The notes under the pieces were generated by a model. It was not told the origin of the DNA and did not search any database. It was given only the letters and a program-made list of their open reading frames with translations. This document shows, one piece after another, positions 34,311-44,396 of a stretch of 64,000 nucleotides of DNA. The translations under genes and the position numbers were made by a program. Source of the DNA: Chryseobacterium gleum (GTDB lineage Bacteria > Bacteroidota > Bacteroidia > Flavobacteriales > Schleiferiaceae); NCBI GenBank assembly GCA_945883565.1, contig CAMCXO010000006.1, positions 1-64,000 on the forward strand, written 5' to 3'. Positions within the stretch are counted from its first letter, which is position 1. Each line of letters opens with the position of its first letter.

Positions 34311-35486
34311 ATGGAAGCTTATATAGTAGCCGCTAAACGCACAGCCGTAGGAAAAGCCCCTCGAGGCAGTTTGCGCTTTTTCAGACCCGACGATTTAGCT
34401 GCCCGGGTAATTGAAGCTTTAATGAAAGAACTGCCTCAATTAGATAAAAACAGAATCGACGATCTAATAGTAGGCAATGCCATGCCCGAAGCAGAACAAG
34501 GCTTGAATGTTGGTCGACTTATTTCACTTCTCGGTTTAAACACCGTTGAAGTACCCGGTATGACGGTAAACCGTTATTGTTCCAGTGGATTAGAAACCAT
34601 TGCCATTGCCACGGCCAAAATAAGAAGCGGCATGGCCGACGTAATCATTGCCGGAGGTGCCGAATCCATGAGCTTTATTCCTATGGGCGGCTGGAAAGTT
34701 ACACCCAATTATTCAATCGTTAAGGAGCATGCCGATTGGTACAACAACATGGGTCTGACCGCCGAAGCCGTGGCCGAAATGTATAATGTTAGCCGAGAAG
34801 AACAAGATGCCTTTGCCTTTGCATCGCATCAAAAAGCATTGAATGCCAAAAAAGAAGGGCGATTCGCCGGAGAAATTGTACCCCTAGAAATTGAACAAAC
34901 CTATTTGGATGCGCGCGAAAAACGTCAAACCAATAAATTGATTTTTGCTGAGGATGAAGGGCCCCGGGCCGATACCCATTTAGAAGCTTTAGCAAAACTA
35001 AAGGCTGTTTTTGCTTCGGGTGGAAGTGTTACGGCCGGGAATGCATCTCAAACCAGCGATGGTGCTGCTTTTGTAGTGGTGGTAAGCGAGAAAATTGTTA
35101 AAGAGCTAAACTTACAACCCATTGCCCGTTTGGCGAGCTATGCGGCTGCCGGTGTTGAACCTCGAATAATGGGAATCGGCCCGGTTAAAGCCATTCCTAA
35201 GGCTCTAAATCAAGCCGGTATTGGGCTTAACAATATTCAACTTATCGAGCTCAACGAGGCTTTTGCGTCACAAAGTTTGGCTGTGATGAAAACTCTTGAT
35301 TTAAATCCCGATTTGGTTAATGTAAATGGTGGGGCCATTGCACTTGGGCATCCTCTTGGATGCACAGGCGCGAAACTAAGCGTTCAGCTTTTCTCTGAAC
35401 TTAAAAGAAGAAACCAATCTTATGGCTTGGTAAGTATGTGTGTAGGCACTGGCCAAGGTGCGGCAGGTGTATATGAAATATTCTAA
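34311..35486 (+). CDS. fadA: Acetyl-CoA acyltransferase (thiolase)
   Basis: The 391-residue thiolase carries out the last step of beta-oxidation. The nucleophilic Cys is in TVNRYCSSGLETIA, the catalytic His in NGGAIALGHPLGCTGAK and the second Cys in SMCVGTGQGAAGVYE, so the active site is complete. It lies 18 bases after fadB and 18 before the acyl-CoA dehydrogenase gene. Confidence 0.95.
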   Translation: MEAYIVAAKRTAVGKAPRGSLRFFRPDDLAARVIEALMKELPQLDKNRIDDLIVGNAMPEAEQGLNVGRLISLLGLNTVEVPGMTVNRYCSSGLETIAIATAKIRSGMADVIIAGGAESMSFIPMGGWKVTPNYSIVKEHADWYNNMGLTAEAVAEMYNVSREEQDAFAFASHQKALNAKKEGRFAGEIVPLEIEQTYLDAREKRQTNKLIFAEDEGPRADTHLEALAKLKAVFASGGSVTAGNASQTSDGAAFVVVVSEKIVKELNLQPIARLASYAAAGVEPRIMGIGPVKAIPKALNQAGIGLNNIQLIELNEAFASQSLAVMKTLDLNPDLVNVNGGAIALGHPLGCTGAKLSVQLFSELKRRNQSYGLVSMCVGTGQGAAGVYEIF

Positions 35487-35504
35487 TTTTTAAAAAAAAC
35501 AAAT

Positions 35505-37286
35505 ATGAAAAACCAATCAGGAGGCAGTTTTATTGTGCGAGAAAGTCATATGCATGAGGTTTTTATTCCGGAAGAATTTTCTGAAGAACAGCTCATGATG
35601 GCTCAAGCTACAAGCGATTTTGTTGACAAAGAAGTTTGGCCAAATAAACTTAGATTCGAAAAACCCGACTACGGTTTCACGCTCGAACTAATGAAAAAAG
35701 CGGGAGAGTTGGGTCTTCTAGGTATTTATGTGCCCGAACAATATGGTGGACTGGGCATGGGTTTCAATACCTCTATGTTGGTTTGTGACCGCATAAGCGG
35801 AGCCACAGGCTCTTTATCAACAGCATATGGCGCTCATACTGGAATCGGTATTTTGCCCATTTTGCTCTATGGAAGTGAAGAACAAAAAGTAAAATACCTT
35901 CCTAAATTAAGCAGCGGCGAATGGATAGGGGCCTATTGTTTAACAGAACCCGGAGCCGGATCAGATGCCAACAGTGGGAAGACCAAAGCCGTTCCATCGG
36001 CCGACGGTAAATCCTTTAAAATAACAGGTCAAAAAATGTGGATTTCCAATGCCGGTTATGCCGACTTGTTTATTGTTTTCGCTCGCATAGAAAACGATGC
36101 CAACATTACGGGTTTTCTGGTAGAAAAAGGCAGTAAAGGCTTGAGCATGGGCGAAGAAGAACATAAAATGGGTATTAAGTCCAGCTCTACACGACAGGTT
36201 TTTTTTAACGACTTAGAGGTACCGGCCGAAAACCTTTTAGGCGAACGCAATGGCGGGTTCAAAATTGCCATGAATGCCTTAAATGTAGGCAGAATTAAAC
36301 TGGCGGCAGCCTGCCTCGATGCCAACAGACGCATTATAACCGAGTCACTTAAATACGCCAACGAGCGTCATCAGTTTGGACAAGCCATTTCGAACTTTGG
36401 CGCTATTCAACAAAAGCTGGCCCGAATGGCTACCCTGCACTGGATTTCTGAAAGCGCAACCTATAGGGCCGGTCAAGACATTGAAAACAACATTCAACGA
36501 CTCGAAAGTGAAGGTCTTAGTGCACAAAAAGCCAAATTGAAAGGCGTTGAAGATTATGCAATTGAATGCGCACTCCTTAAAGTACATGCATCAGAAGTAG
36601 CAACTTACATTGCAGATGAAGGCGTACAGATTTTTGGTGGTATGGGCTATTCGGCTGATGCCAATATGGAAAGTGCTTACCGTGATGTGCGTATAGCCCG
36701 AATTTATGAAGGCACCAACGAAATTAACCGCATGCTCTCTGTGGGTATGTTGTTGAAAAAAGCCCTTAAAGGCGAAATCGATTTAATGGGGCCTGCCATG
36801 AAAGTTGGTCAAGAACTCATGGAAATCCCCTCGTTCGACATACCCGACGAAAATCAAGCCTTTGCGTTCGAAAAAGAGCTTTTGGGCAATCTTAAAAAAG
36901 CATTGTTGATGGTGGCCGGAAAGGCTGTAGAAAAATTCGGAATGCATGTAGAAGAAGAACAAGAAATTTTAATGCTCGCCAGCGACATGCTCATGGAGAT
37001 TTACCACCTCGAAAGTGGTATTCTCAGAGCCGAAAAACTGCAACAAATGGCTGCACCTACTGCTGATTTCGCTAAAATGATGGTTCAACTTTACGCTTTA
37101 GAAGCAGCAGAAAAAACAGCTCGCAGCGGCCGTGAAGCCATTTACTCATTTACGGAAGGCGACGAACAACAACTTTTGCTAATGGGATTGAAGCGGTTTA
37201 CAAAATTGAGAAGAGGGCCTAATGTGAAACTTTTAAGAAGATCTCTGGCAGCAAAACTCATCGAATCAAATAAGTACTGTTTCTAG
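35505..37286 (+). CDS. Acyl-CoA dehydrogenase, long C-terminal form
   Basis: The 593-residue flavoprotein introduces the double bond in the first step of beta-oxidation. The standard ACAD core is followed by about 190 extra helical residues, as in VLCAD-like enzymes. It shows YCLTEPGAGSDANS, MWISNAGYADLFIVFA, RHQFGQAISNFGAIQQKLA and FGGMGYSADANMESAYRDVR followed by IARIYEGTNEINRM. Last gene of the marR-fadB-fadA operon, ending at a terminator. A second, short acyl-CoA dehydrogenase is encoded at 46625-47767. Confidence 0.93.
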   Translation: MKNQSGGSFIVRESHMHEVFIPEEFSEEQLMMAQATSDFVDKEVWPNKLRFEKPDYGFTLELMKKAGELGLLGIYVPEQYGGLGMGFNTSMLVCDRISGATGSLSTAYGAHTGIGILPILLYGSEEQKVKYLPKLSSGEWIGAYCLTEPGAGSDANSGKTKAVPSADGKSFKITGQKMWISNAGYADLFIVFARIENDANITGFLVEKGSKGLSMGEEEHKMGIKSSSTRQVFFNDLEVPAENLLGERNGGFKIAMNALNVGRIKLAAACLDANRRIITESLKYANERHQFGQAISNFGAIQQKLARMATLHWISESATYRAGQDIENNIQRLESEGLSAQKAKLKGVEDYAIECALLKVHASEVATYIADEGVQIFGGMGYSADANMESAYRDVRIARIYEGTNEINRMLSVGMLLKKALKGEIDLMGPAMKVGQELMEIPSFDIPDENQAFAFEKELLGNLKKALLMVAGKAVEKFGMHVEEEQEILMLASDMLMEIYHLESGILRAEKLQQMAAPTADFAKMMVQLYALEAAEKTARSGREAIYSFTEGDEQQLLLMGLKRFTKLRRGPNVKLLRRSLAAKLIESNKYCF

Positions 37287-37302
37287 AATCCTGCTTTATT
37301 AA

Positions 37303-37333
37303 AAAAGCTGCCTTTCTAGGGCAGCTTTTTTTT
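37303..37333 (+). terminator. Terminator of the beta-oxidation operon
   Basis: AAAGCTGCC pairs with GGCAGCTTT around a short loop and is followed by a run of T, 20 bases after the acyl-CoA dehydrogenase stop. Confidence 0.88.
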
Positions 37334-37399
37334 ATGTATACAAATGTTTTTAATCCTAAATAAGCAACAAGCTTTTTATTGTTCTTATTCTATTCTAAA

Positions 37400-38206
37400 C
37401 TAATCTAGCTTTATATAGCGGTGATTTACAGTTTGATTATCCATTTTTATGGTCAACGTATAAATTCCCTCCGCCAAATTCTGAATATCTAATGTAGTTT
37501 CTAAATCGAAAGGTTGCGTCTTCATTTGTATTTGTCCTAAGGCATTTAACACCACTACCTCTTTTATTGGCAACTGGCTTTGGATATTTACTAAACCATT
37601 CCCAGGATTTGGCCAAACTTTCAATCCATCTTTAACAAATTCGTCTGCAGAAAAAGGAATAACCTCAGCTCCGAAAACATCGTCAAAATAAATTACCTCA
37701 TTTGCCGACCGCGGCCTGAAATCGGGGAATATTACCACTTGGTCATAATTCGGACTCAAGCCTATATGGCTAGTGAAATCAAAACTTAGCTGTTCCCATT
37801 GGTTAACCAAGGTATTGCTTACTTTAATTTCGCCCAAACTCCAACCATCAGGTCGAACAAGTTTAATGCCTACATCGCTAATCACACTTTTCCAAACTGT
37901 AATGCGAATGATGGCGTTGCTGCTTTGAATGGCAAACGATCCGGTTCCACTACCGTGCTGGCTTTCGCAACCTGCCCATGGATTGCCTTGAGCCATGGCA
38001 GTGAATTTGGCGACTTTAGATGAAGGGTTGGTATTAGAAACATCGGGATTATCGACAATTTCGAGCAAAACATTGCCTGCATTTTCAAATACAGTCCATT
38101 GCCAGTTGGCTCCAATTCCACCTGGTTCAAAATCAATCGGCCCATTTTGGGCATGGAGGGCCACACAACCAAGTGCAGCCAGAGCGCTGAGTAGAGTATT
38201 GCGCAT
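37400..38206 (-). CDS. Secreted protein with type IX secretion sorting domain
   Basis: The 268-residue protein has a signal peptide (LLSALAALGCVALHAQ), a beta-rich passenger (residues about 20-185, carbohydrate-binding-like jelly-roll pattern: VKLVRPDGWSLGEIKV, WEQLSFDFTSHIGL) and a C-terminal type A sorting domain: LKVWPNPGNGLVNIQS, VVVLNALGQ, LAEGIYTLTI, and a final basic KLD. T9SS removes this domain and attaches or releases the passenger at the surface. The passenger has no obvious catalytic domain; binding to a surface polymer is possible. Confidence 0.88.
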   Translation of the reverse strand: MRNTLLSALAALGCVALHAQNGPIDFEPGGIGANWQWTVFENAGNVLLEIVDNPDVSNTNPSSKVAKFTAMAQGNPWAGCESQHGSGTGSFAIQSSNAIIRITVWKSVISDVGIKLVRPDGWSLGEIKVSNTLVNQWEQLSFDFTSHIGLSPNYDQVVIFPDFRPRSANEVIYFDDVFGAEVIPFSADEFVKDGLKVWPNPGNGLVNIQSQLPIKEVVVLNALGQIQMKTQPFDLETTLDIQNLAEGIYTLTIKMDNQTVNHRYIKLD

Positions 38207-38526
38207 GTTATGGTTTTACAGCCAACCAACGTGGGAGGCTTATAGTAAAAATAACTATAATTATAACACCACGCACCTAACACTGAAAAATATTTGTTTT
38301 TCAATCCATTATTGAAATCAATAAATTAGATTTTCTGTATATATACACTTATGCTCTTGAGAAAAAACCTATTATCTGCTGCCATCTTTTTAAAAAACCC
38401 GCTGGGTTAAACTTCAAAGTATTATAAGATTCAAAACAAATGAAATTCAAAAAGACGCTAAAATTCAAATACCAACGCTTGTAACCAAATTGTTTTTACC
38501 ATTACAGAAGATTTTAAATTGGGCGA
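38207..38526. other. Divergent intergenic region
   Basis: This 320-base AT-rich gap separates the T9SS cargo gene (minus) and the DUF5686 gene (plus) and must hold both promoters. A GAAAAA/TTTTTC hairpin sits near 38284-38302. I see no strict TTTG-N19-TAnnTTTG match and no small gene. Confidence 0.6.
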
Positions 38527-40980
38527 ATGAAAATACTTGGTCTATCCATAGCCATTATGGCTTTTGCATTAAAACCCATTATAGCTCAAAATGTGGTAAA
38601 AGGCCGCGTTTTAGATGCCGCCGACCAACAGGCCCTGCCATTTGTTAACATCACCTACAACGGAAGCTCGGCCGGTACCCTTGGCGATTTAGACGGCTAT
38701 TTTGAATTAAAAAGCAAAGAACCCATCCGCTCTATACAGCTATCGTATTTGGGGTATATAAAAAAGGAAATCAAGTTATTACCGGATATGAATCTTAACA
38801 ACTTGGTTATTAAATTGGATCGCGACAACGTGTTGCTAATGGAAGCGGTGATTTTGCCTGGGGAAAATCCTGCACATCGAATTATTCGCCAAGCTTCTTT
38901 GCAAAAGGACGCCAACGACCCACTCAGTTTAAGCGATTTTAGCTATAAGTCGTACAATAAGTTGCTCATGACCGTTAACGGCGACAGCATCAAATTGTAC
39001 GATAAAGATGGAAAATTTGATAGCAGTGCTTTCAGTTTTCAAAAATTTACCCAACGTTCGCATTTTTTCTTAATGGAATCCGTAACCGAACGTAAATACT
39101 TGAAAGGCAAACGCGACCATGAAGAAGTATTGGCTTCGCGCATTTCAGGCTTTGAAAACCCTATGTTTACTTTAATTGGTACCCAGTTTCAATCGTTTTC
39201 TTTTTACCAAGCCGAATTGGAGGTTTTGGGAAATCGCTTTATAAACCCCTTAAGGGCCAATTCAATGCGCGAGTATTTTTTTGTTATTCAAGACACACTG
39301 CAAACTGCAGAACTCGAAACCGACACTGTATACGCCATAAGCTTTAGACCCAGAGATACAAAGCGTCGCGATTTGCTTGAAGGCACTTTGTTTATCGGAA
39401 CCGATGGCTTTTCGCTCCGAAATGTTATAGCCCGAAAGACCGATTCTGTTGGTCTCAAGGTCGAAGTTCATCAGAAATATGTCCAATATGGCAAGGTTTG
39501 GTTTCCTGTTCAACTACTTTTAGATATAGATTTTGGCTCCACTCTTCAAATTAATGGCCTGGCTCCTAAAGCCATTGGCAGAACTTATATTCAAGATATT
39601 GCCATTAATGCCGGTTTAGATAAAAAAGGCATTCCACGTGTTGAACTCAGTTTAGGGGCCGAAGCCGCAAAGCGCGAACAAGATTATTGGAACCGATTCA
39701 GAAATGCCCCCTTGGATGCCAAAGAACAGCAAACTTATGGCACCATCGACAGCATTGGTCAAGACATAAATCTCGATCAAAAAGTTGCGGCCATCTCAGC
39801 TTTGATAAACGGAAAATTTAGATGGAAATGGGTTGATTTTGAGCTCGACCGGTTGCTACGATTCAACGAACCCTACGAAGGATTACGCCTTGGATTGGGA
39901 CTTCACACCAACGAACGTCTCTCAAAATACATTTCCACTGGCGGTTATTTTGCCTATGGCTTTAAAGACAAAGCCTGGAAATATGGTGCTGATGTGTCGT
40001 TTAGGTCGTCATTGTATTCACCTTGGAAACTAACCTCTTTTATAAACAGCGACATTGCTGAAATGAGCCAATCTCAATGGGCTCTTCAAAGAAAACCCGG
40101 GCTGTTGGCCGCACAGGATAACCGTTATTACGCCATAGACCGATTCGACGAAGTGGAACAATTTGGTTTGAAGTTGGATGTGGACTTGAGGCCCAACATT
40201 AAGTCTCGATTTGGCGTTTGGCGCGAAGACCGCCGTTATTTACCTCAAAACAAAGTAGAAATACCCGCAGCCGGAAAATCATCTTTTCAAGGCATGATTT
40301 ATCAGTTTTCTTTGGCCTATGCTCCAGGCGATAAGTACATGAACACCCCAGAAGGCAGAAGGCTGTTGAGAAGCACCTACCCCATTGCCTATCTGGATGT
40401 TATTCATGCCCAAGCCGATAATAACAGCGCCAATGCGTTTCAGCGCTTGCAATTGAGAATTGAACACAGTTGGAAAAGCCTTCGTTGGGGCGATTGGCGC
40501 GTTCAAATGCGTTCTGAGGCCTTGCTAAACAGAGCCCCTGTTTCGTATTTCTTCAGTCCCCTAACCAACCTTAGACAAGCTCAATTTGATTATGTTCCCC
40601 GTTTTGATATTGGTTCTCGAGATGCCTTCGAAACCATGCTGAACAACGAGTTTCTTTCCGACCGTCAGTTGCAATTGGCCCTAGAATATGCTGCTCCTAA
40701 ACACCTTATCAAAATCAAAAAATGGAACCCACAGTTGGCTGCGGTTCATCGCTTTGCTATTGGTGATCTACAACAAACAGCATGGGAGCAAGGCCCTCAA
40801 TTTCAGGAAGTACTACCTCAATTCAATACCTTGGAAAAGGGGTTTTGGGAAAGTGGTGTAGAAATGCGGAACCTGTACAGGGGTTTAGGCCTTGGTTTTT
40901 ATTACCGCTATGGCCCATATGCTTACTCAGATGCCTTAGAAAACCTCGCTATCAAATTTACCTCGACCTTCACATTCTGA
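38527..40980 (+). CDS. DUF5686 outer-membrane protein with CarboxypepD-regulatory-like domain
   Basis: The 817-residue protein has a signal peptide (SIAIMAFALKPIIAQ), an N-terminal carboxypeptidase-regulatory-like domain (VVKGRVLDAADQQALPFVNI, GTLGDLDGYFELKSKEPI, LSYLGYIKKEI) and a long remainder typical of DUF5686, ending in barrel-like strands (LGLGFYYRYGPYAYSDALENL, FTSTFTF, final Phe). The same N-terminal module precedes TonB-dependent receptors in this phylum, but no plug domain follows. The function is unknown. The MMPL transporter gene follows 60 bases downstream on the same strand. Confidence 0.85.
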   Translation: MKILGLSIAIMAFALKPIIAQNVVKGRVLDAADQQALPFVNITYNGSSAGTLGDLDGYFELKSKEPIRSIQLSYLGYIKKEIKLLPDMNLNNLVIKLDRDNVLLMEAVILPGENPAHRIIRQASLQKDANDPLSLSDFSYKSYNKLLMTVNGDSIKLYDKDGKFDSSAFSFQKFTQRSHFFLMESVTERKYLKGKRDHEEVLASRISGFENPMFTLIGTQFQSFSFYQAELEVLGNRFINPLRANSMREYFFVIQDTLQTAELETDTVYAISFRPRDTKRRDLLEGTLFIGTDGFSLRNVIARKTDSVGLKVEVHQKYVQYGKVWFPVQLLLDIDFGSTLQINGLAPKAIGRTYIQDIAINAGLDKKGIPRVELSLGAEAAKREQDYWNRFRNAPLDAKEQQTYGTIDSIGQDINLDQKVAAISALINGKFRWKWVDFELDRLLRFNEPYEGLRLGLGLHTNERLSKYISTGGYFAYGFKDKAWKYGADVSFRSSLYSPWKLTSFINSDIAEMSQSQWALQRKPGLLAAQDNRYYAIDRFDEVEQFGLKLDVDLRPNIKSRFGVWREDRRYLPQNKVEIPAAGKSSFQGMIYQFSLAYAPGDKYMNTPEGRRLLRSTYPIAYLDVIHAQADNNSANAFQRLQLRIEHSWKSLRWGDWRVQMRSEALLNRAPVSYFFSPLTNLRQAQFDYVPRFDIGSRDAFETMLNNEFLSDRQLQLALEYAAPKHLIKIKKWNPQLAAVHRFAIGDLQQTAWEQGPQFQEVLPQFNTLEKGFWESGVEMRNLYRGLGLGFYYRYGPYAYSDALENLAIKFTSTFTF

Positions 40981-41040
40981 AAAAAAGCAAAAACCGCTTA
41001 GCCAAATTTTTGTGTTTTCTTTGCGCCCACTTTGCACAAT

Positions 41041-43434
41041 ATGTGGCCATTAATTGCCCGAATTTTACTTAGAAACCGAATCTTGATGTTGGGCCTGGTG
41101 GCATTGACCACCGCCTTTATGGCTTACAAAGCCCAAAAAGTTAACGCATCTTATAAATTTTCGCGCATTTTACCACAAACCGATAGCACCCACCTTCGCT
41201 ATGAAGCTTTTAAGGAAACCTTTGGCGAAGTGGGTAATACCGTTGTGGTGGCGGTTAAAAGCAAGGACCTCTTTAGTCCAAAGGTATTAAACCATTTGCA
41301 AAGCCTTACCGATTCGCTCAGAGCCATAGAAGGGGTTGAACAGGTTATCGCCATTACCCACTACTACCAAATCGTTCAAAACGATTCAGGGAAACTGGCC
41401 ATTCAAACTGTTAACAACTTCAAGCCCTATAATACCCTTTCAAGCAAAATTTTGCGAAAAAATCTAATGGCCCTGCCCTTTTACAATCGGCTTTTGATAA
41501 ACGACAGTGCCAACAGCACCTTGATGTTTGTTCAACTAGATTCCGACCGATTGTACAATGCGCAAATTATTCCATTGGTTGAATCCATTAAAAGTAGCAG
41601 TCGAATCTTTGAGGGTTTAATTGGATCCAAAATTCACATTTCGGGCTTGCCATACATCCGAATGGCCAATACGCAGAAAATAAAGCGTGAAGTGTATTTG
41701 TTTATATTCCTTGCCCTTTTTGTAACCGCTATACTGTTGTTTTTATTCCTTAGGAGTTTTAAAGCCACTCTCATTTCAATGTTGGTTGTGGTTTTCGGGG
41801 TTATTTGGTCTCTGGGATTAATAGCTTGGTTCAACTTCGAAATCACCATTTTAAGCAGCATCATTCCGCCCTTGGTTATCGTTATTGGCATTCCAAATTG
41901 CATATTTCTGATCAATAAGTATCATCAAGAATTTAAAAAACACGGCAACCAAATTTTAGCACTTCAAAGGGTTATTCGACGCATCGGCAACGCAACCCTT
42001 TTAACCAATACCACCACCGCATTGGGCTTTGCCTCTTTTACCTTAACAAGCAGCGTCATTTTAAAAGAATTTGGCTTAGTGGCTTGCATCAATGTGTTGG
42101 TAGTCTTCTTGCTTTCTATCATCCTTATTCCCATTGCTTATAGCTTTTTAAGTCCACCTAAAGAGAGGCATTACAAGCATTTAGACCGCAGATGGGTGAG
42201 CAAAATGAATGGGGTTCTTATTCATTTGGTTACCCGAAAAAGGATTTTAATTTATTCCATTTCCGGTGCCATTTTAATGATAGGCCTTTGGGGCATGCAG
42301 CTCATGCAAACCACCGGTAATCTAACCGACGATTTCCAAAAAAATGATCCCGTTTTTATCGATTTAAAATTCATAGAGTCTCAATTCAATGGGGTAGTCC
42401 CCTTAGAGGTGGTGGTGGAAAGTAAAATCCCCGGAGGCATTAAAAAGCTATCGACCTTAAAAAAAATGGAGGCGTTTCAACGAAGTCTCGACAGCCTTTC
42501 ATGGCTTTCACGATCAATTGCTATAACCGATTTACTAAAATTTGCCCGACAAGGCTTTTATAGAGGCGACTCTTCCTTTTACGCCCTTCCCAACAACCAA
42601 GACAAAGAATGGATTTTTGCTTCCATGCCACATGGAATTGGCTACGGGAAGATGCTGGAATCATTGGTTGACTCGAGCGGAAGCAAAGCCCGAATTGCCA
42701 TACAGGTGGCCGACATTGGCACAACCGATATGCGGGCTTTAACCGAGCTCATACAAAAAATGGCTCTGAAACATTTTGAAACAGAACGCTACACTGTGCA
42801 AATCACTGGCGCCAGTGTGTTGTTTTTAAGTGGAACCACCTACCTCATTAAAAACCTGGTATTGAGCTTACTTCTGGCTATAGGACTTATTTCTCTCATA
42901 ATGGCAGTACTATTTAGATCGGCTCGCATGGTACTTATTTCTTTAATTCCCAATCTTCTCCCCCTGCTGTTAACCGCCGGCATTATGGGTTTTGTGGGGA
43001 TTTCTATTAAACCCAGTACCATATTAGTATTTAGTATTGCGTTTGGCATTTCAGTTGACGACACCATTCACTTCTTGGCGAAATATCGTCAAGAACTTCA
43101 AAGAACCAAATGGAATATTAGGCAAGCGGTTGTAGAAACCATTCGCGAAACCAGTGTAAGCATGTTCTACACTTCGGTGGTCTTGTTTTTTGGTTTTAGC
43201 ATTTTTGCGGCCAGCGAGTTCGGCGGAACGCAAGCCTTAGGCATTCTGGTTTCCATAACCTTGTTTTTGGCGATGTTTTCTAACCTCATCATACTGCCTA
43301 GCCTATTGCTCTCCCTCGATAAGCTCATTAATGAACGAAGTTTTAGCAAACTAAGCATAAGACTTTCCAGCAAAGAATCGGAAAAAGACGAAGACGAAAG
43401 CGAAGAAGCGCCTACCTTTCGTCATCCAAATTAA
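41041..43434 (+). CDS. MMPL/RND-superfamily transporter with sterol-sensing-like domain
   Basis: The 797-residue inner-membrane protein has the duplicated RND layout: one helix, a large periplasmic loop and five to six helices, twice. The first bundle is near residues 215-370 (EVYLFIFLALFVTAILLFLF, IPPLVIVIGIPNCIFLINKY). The second is near 610-770, with SIAFGISVDDTIHFLAKYRQ carrying the intramembrane acidic residues. The family exports lipids or hydrophobic compounds. The frame starts with TTG at 41032; the ATG at 41041 (MWPLIARILLRN) is preferred. It may share a transcript with the DUF5686 gene. The C-terminus is an acidic, charged tail. Confidence 0.9.
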   Translation: MWPLIARILLRNRILMLGLVALTTAFMAYKAQKVNASYKFSRILPQTDSTHLRYEAFKETFGEVGNTVVVAVKSKDLFSPKVLNHLQSLTDSLRAIEGVEQVIAITHYYQIVQNDSGKLAIQTVNNFKPYNTLSSKILRKNLMALPFYNRLLINDSANSTLMFVQLDSDRLYNAQIIPLVESIKSSSRIFEGLIGSKIHISGLPYIRMANTQKIKREVYLFIFLALFVTAILLFLFLRSFKATLISMLVVVFGVIWSLGLIAWFNFEITILSSIIPPLVIVIGIPNCIFLINKYHQEFKKHGNQILALQRVIRRIGNATLLTNTTTALGFASFTLTSSVILKEFGLVACINVLVVFLLSIILIPIAYSFLSPPKERHYKHLDRRWVSKMNGVLIHLVTRKRILIYSISGAILMIGLWGMQLMQTTGNLTDDFQKNDPVFIDLKFIESQFNGVVPLEVVVESKIPGGIKKLSTLKKMEAFQRSLDSLSWLSRSIAITDLLKFARQGFYRGDSSFYALPNNQDKEWIFASMPHGIGYGKMLESLVDSSGSKARIAIQVADIGTTDMRALTELIQKMALKHFETERYTVQITGASVLFLSGTTYLIKNLVLSLLLAIGLISLIMAVLFRSARMVLISLIPNLLPLLLTAGIMGFVGISIKPSTILVFSIAFGISVDDTIHFLAKYRQELQRTKWNIRQAVVETIRETSVSMFYTSVVLFFGFSIFAASEFGGTQALGILVSITLFLAMFSNLIILPSLLLSLDKLINERSFSKLSIRLSSKESEKDEDESEEAPTFRHPN

Positions 43435-43454
43435 GCGGAACTCTTTCAAGACGG

Positions 43455-44393
43455 CTAAAGCAGAGCCTTGCCGATATGAAAAACAGCATCGCCTTTGTGA
43501 ACCAATGGAAAGTTGTTATGGCCAATAATATAACCTTCAAAGGGAGCGCGAATGCTGTGTTCATATTGACCATATGGGCTATGGATGTTACCCAAAATCT
43601 CGCCCTCTTTAACTTTTTGTCCGGCGGTTTTTCTAAAAACAAACATGCCCGATACTTCCGCCCGCACCCAAGAAGAATCGCCCAATAATATGTTTCGTCC
43701 TTTTGGTTTTTGTGAATCTATCATATCAAAATGACTCAAAACCTGCTTAATACCTCTCAAGCCATAATTTATCGACAATTCATCGAGCCTCAATGATTCA
43801 CCGCCCTCGAATACCACAATGCTTTTTCCTAAATCGCGGGCAGTTGCCCTCAAAGAGCCTGTTATTAAACCCGATTGCAAACTAAATGGCGCTCTAAACG
43901 CCTGGGCAATTTCGGCACCCAATTCATCACCTTTGGCATACCGTATTTGAGGAAAATTGGTTCGACTGGCTCCACCAGTGTGAAAATCAATGCCAAAATC
44001 AATTAGCGGTAGCAAATAATTAGAAATATGCCAAGCCACAATGGAAGCCAAAGAGCCCTCAGGATTCCCCGGAAAACTACGGTTAACATCTTTGCCATCG
44101 GGTACATCGCGAGAAAAATGTATAAATCCGTATACATTGATGATTGGAAGTGCTATTAAAGTGCCTTGTTTCAGCTTCTGAACCCATTTTCCGGCCACCA
44201 GCCTTCTAATGGTTTCTATGCCATTTACTTCGTCGCCATGCAAACCTCCACTAAGCAAAACCACCGGCCCTTTTTTAGGCGCACGAAACACATGAACCGG
44301 CATGTGAATTAAGGTACCGGAGGGCAAACGCGCCACTGGAACTTCTACAAATCGATATTTTCCTTTGCTTATTTTCTCGCCAAAAATCTCCAT
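43455..44393 (-). CDS. Succinylglutamate desuccinylase/aspartoacylase-family zinc hydrolase
   Basis: A 312-residue M14-like deacylase with the zinc-binding LLSGGLHGDEVNGIETIRRL (His, Glu) and a second His in DFGIDFHTGGASRTNFPQ, plus a C-terminal beta-domain resembling a biotinyl/lipoyl carrier hairpin (KVKEGEILGNIHSPYG). These enzymes release an acyl or amino acid group from small molecules; the substrate is unknown. It begins three bases after the purB stop, so it is probably cotranscribed with purB. Confidence 0.85.
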   Translation of the reverse strand: MEIFGEKISKGKYRFVEVPVARLPSGTLIHMPVHVFRAPKKGPVVLLSGGLHGDEVNGIETIRRLVAGKWVQKLKQGTLIALPIINVYGFIHFSRDVPDGKDVNRSFPGNPEGSLASIVAWHISNYLLPLIDFGIDFHTGGASRTNFPQIRYAKGDELGAEIAQAFRAPFSLQSGLITGSLRATARDLGKSIVVFEGGESLRLDELSINYGLRGIKQVLSHFDMIDSQKPKGRNILLGDSSWVRAEVSGMFVFRKTAGQKVKEGEILGNIHSPYGQYEHSIRAPFEGYIIGHNNFPLVHKGDAVFHIGKALL

Positions 44394-44396
44394 GGC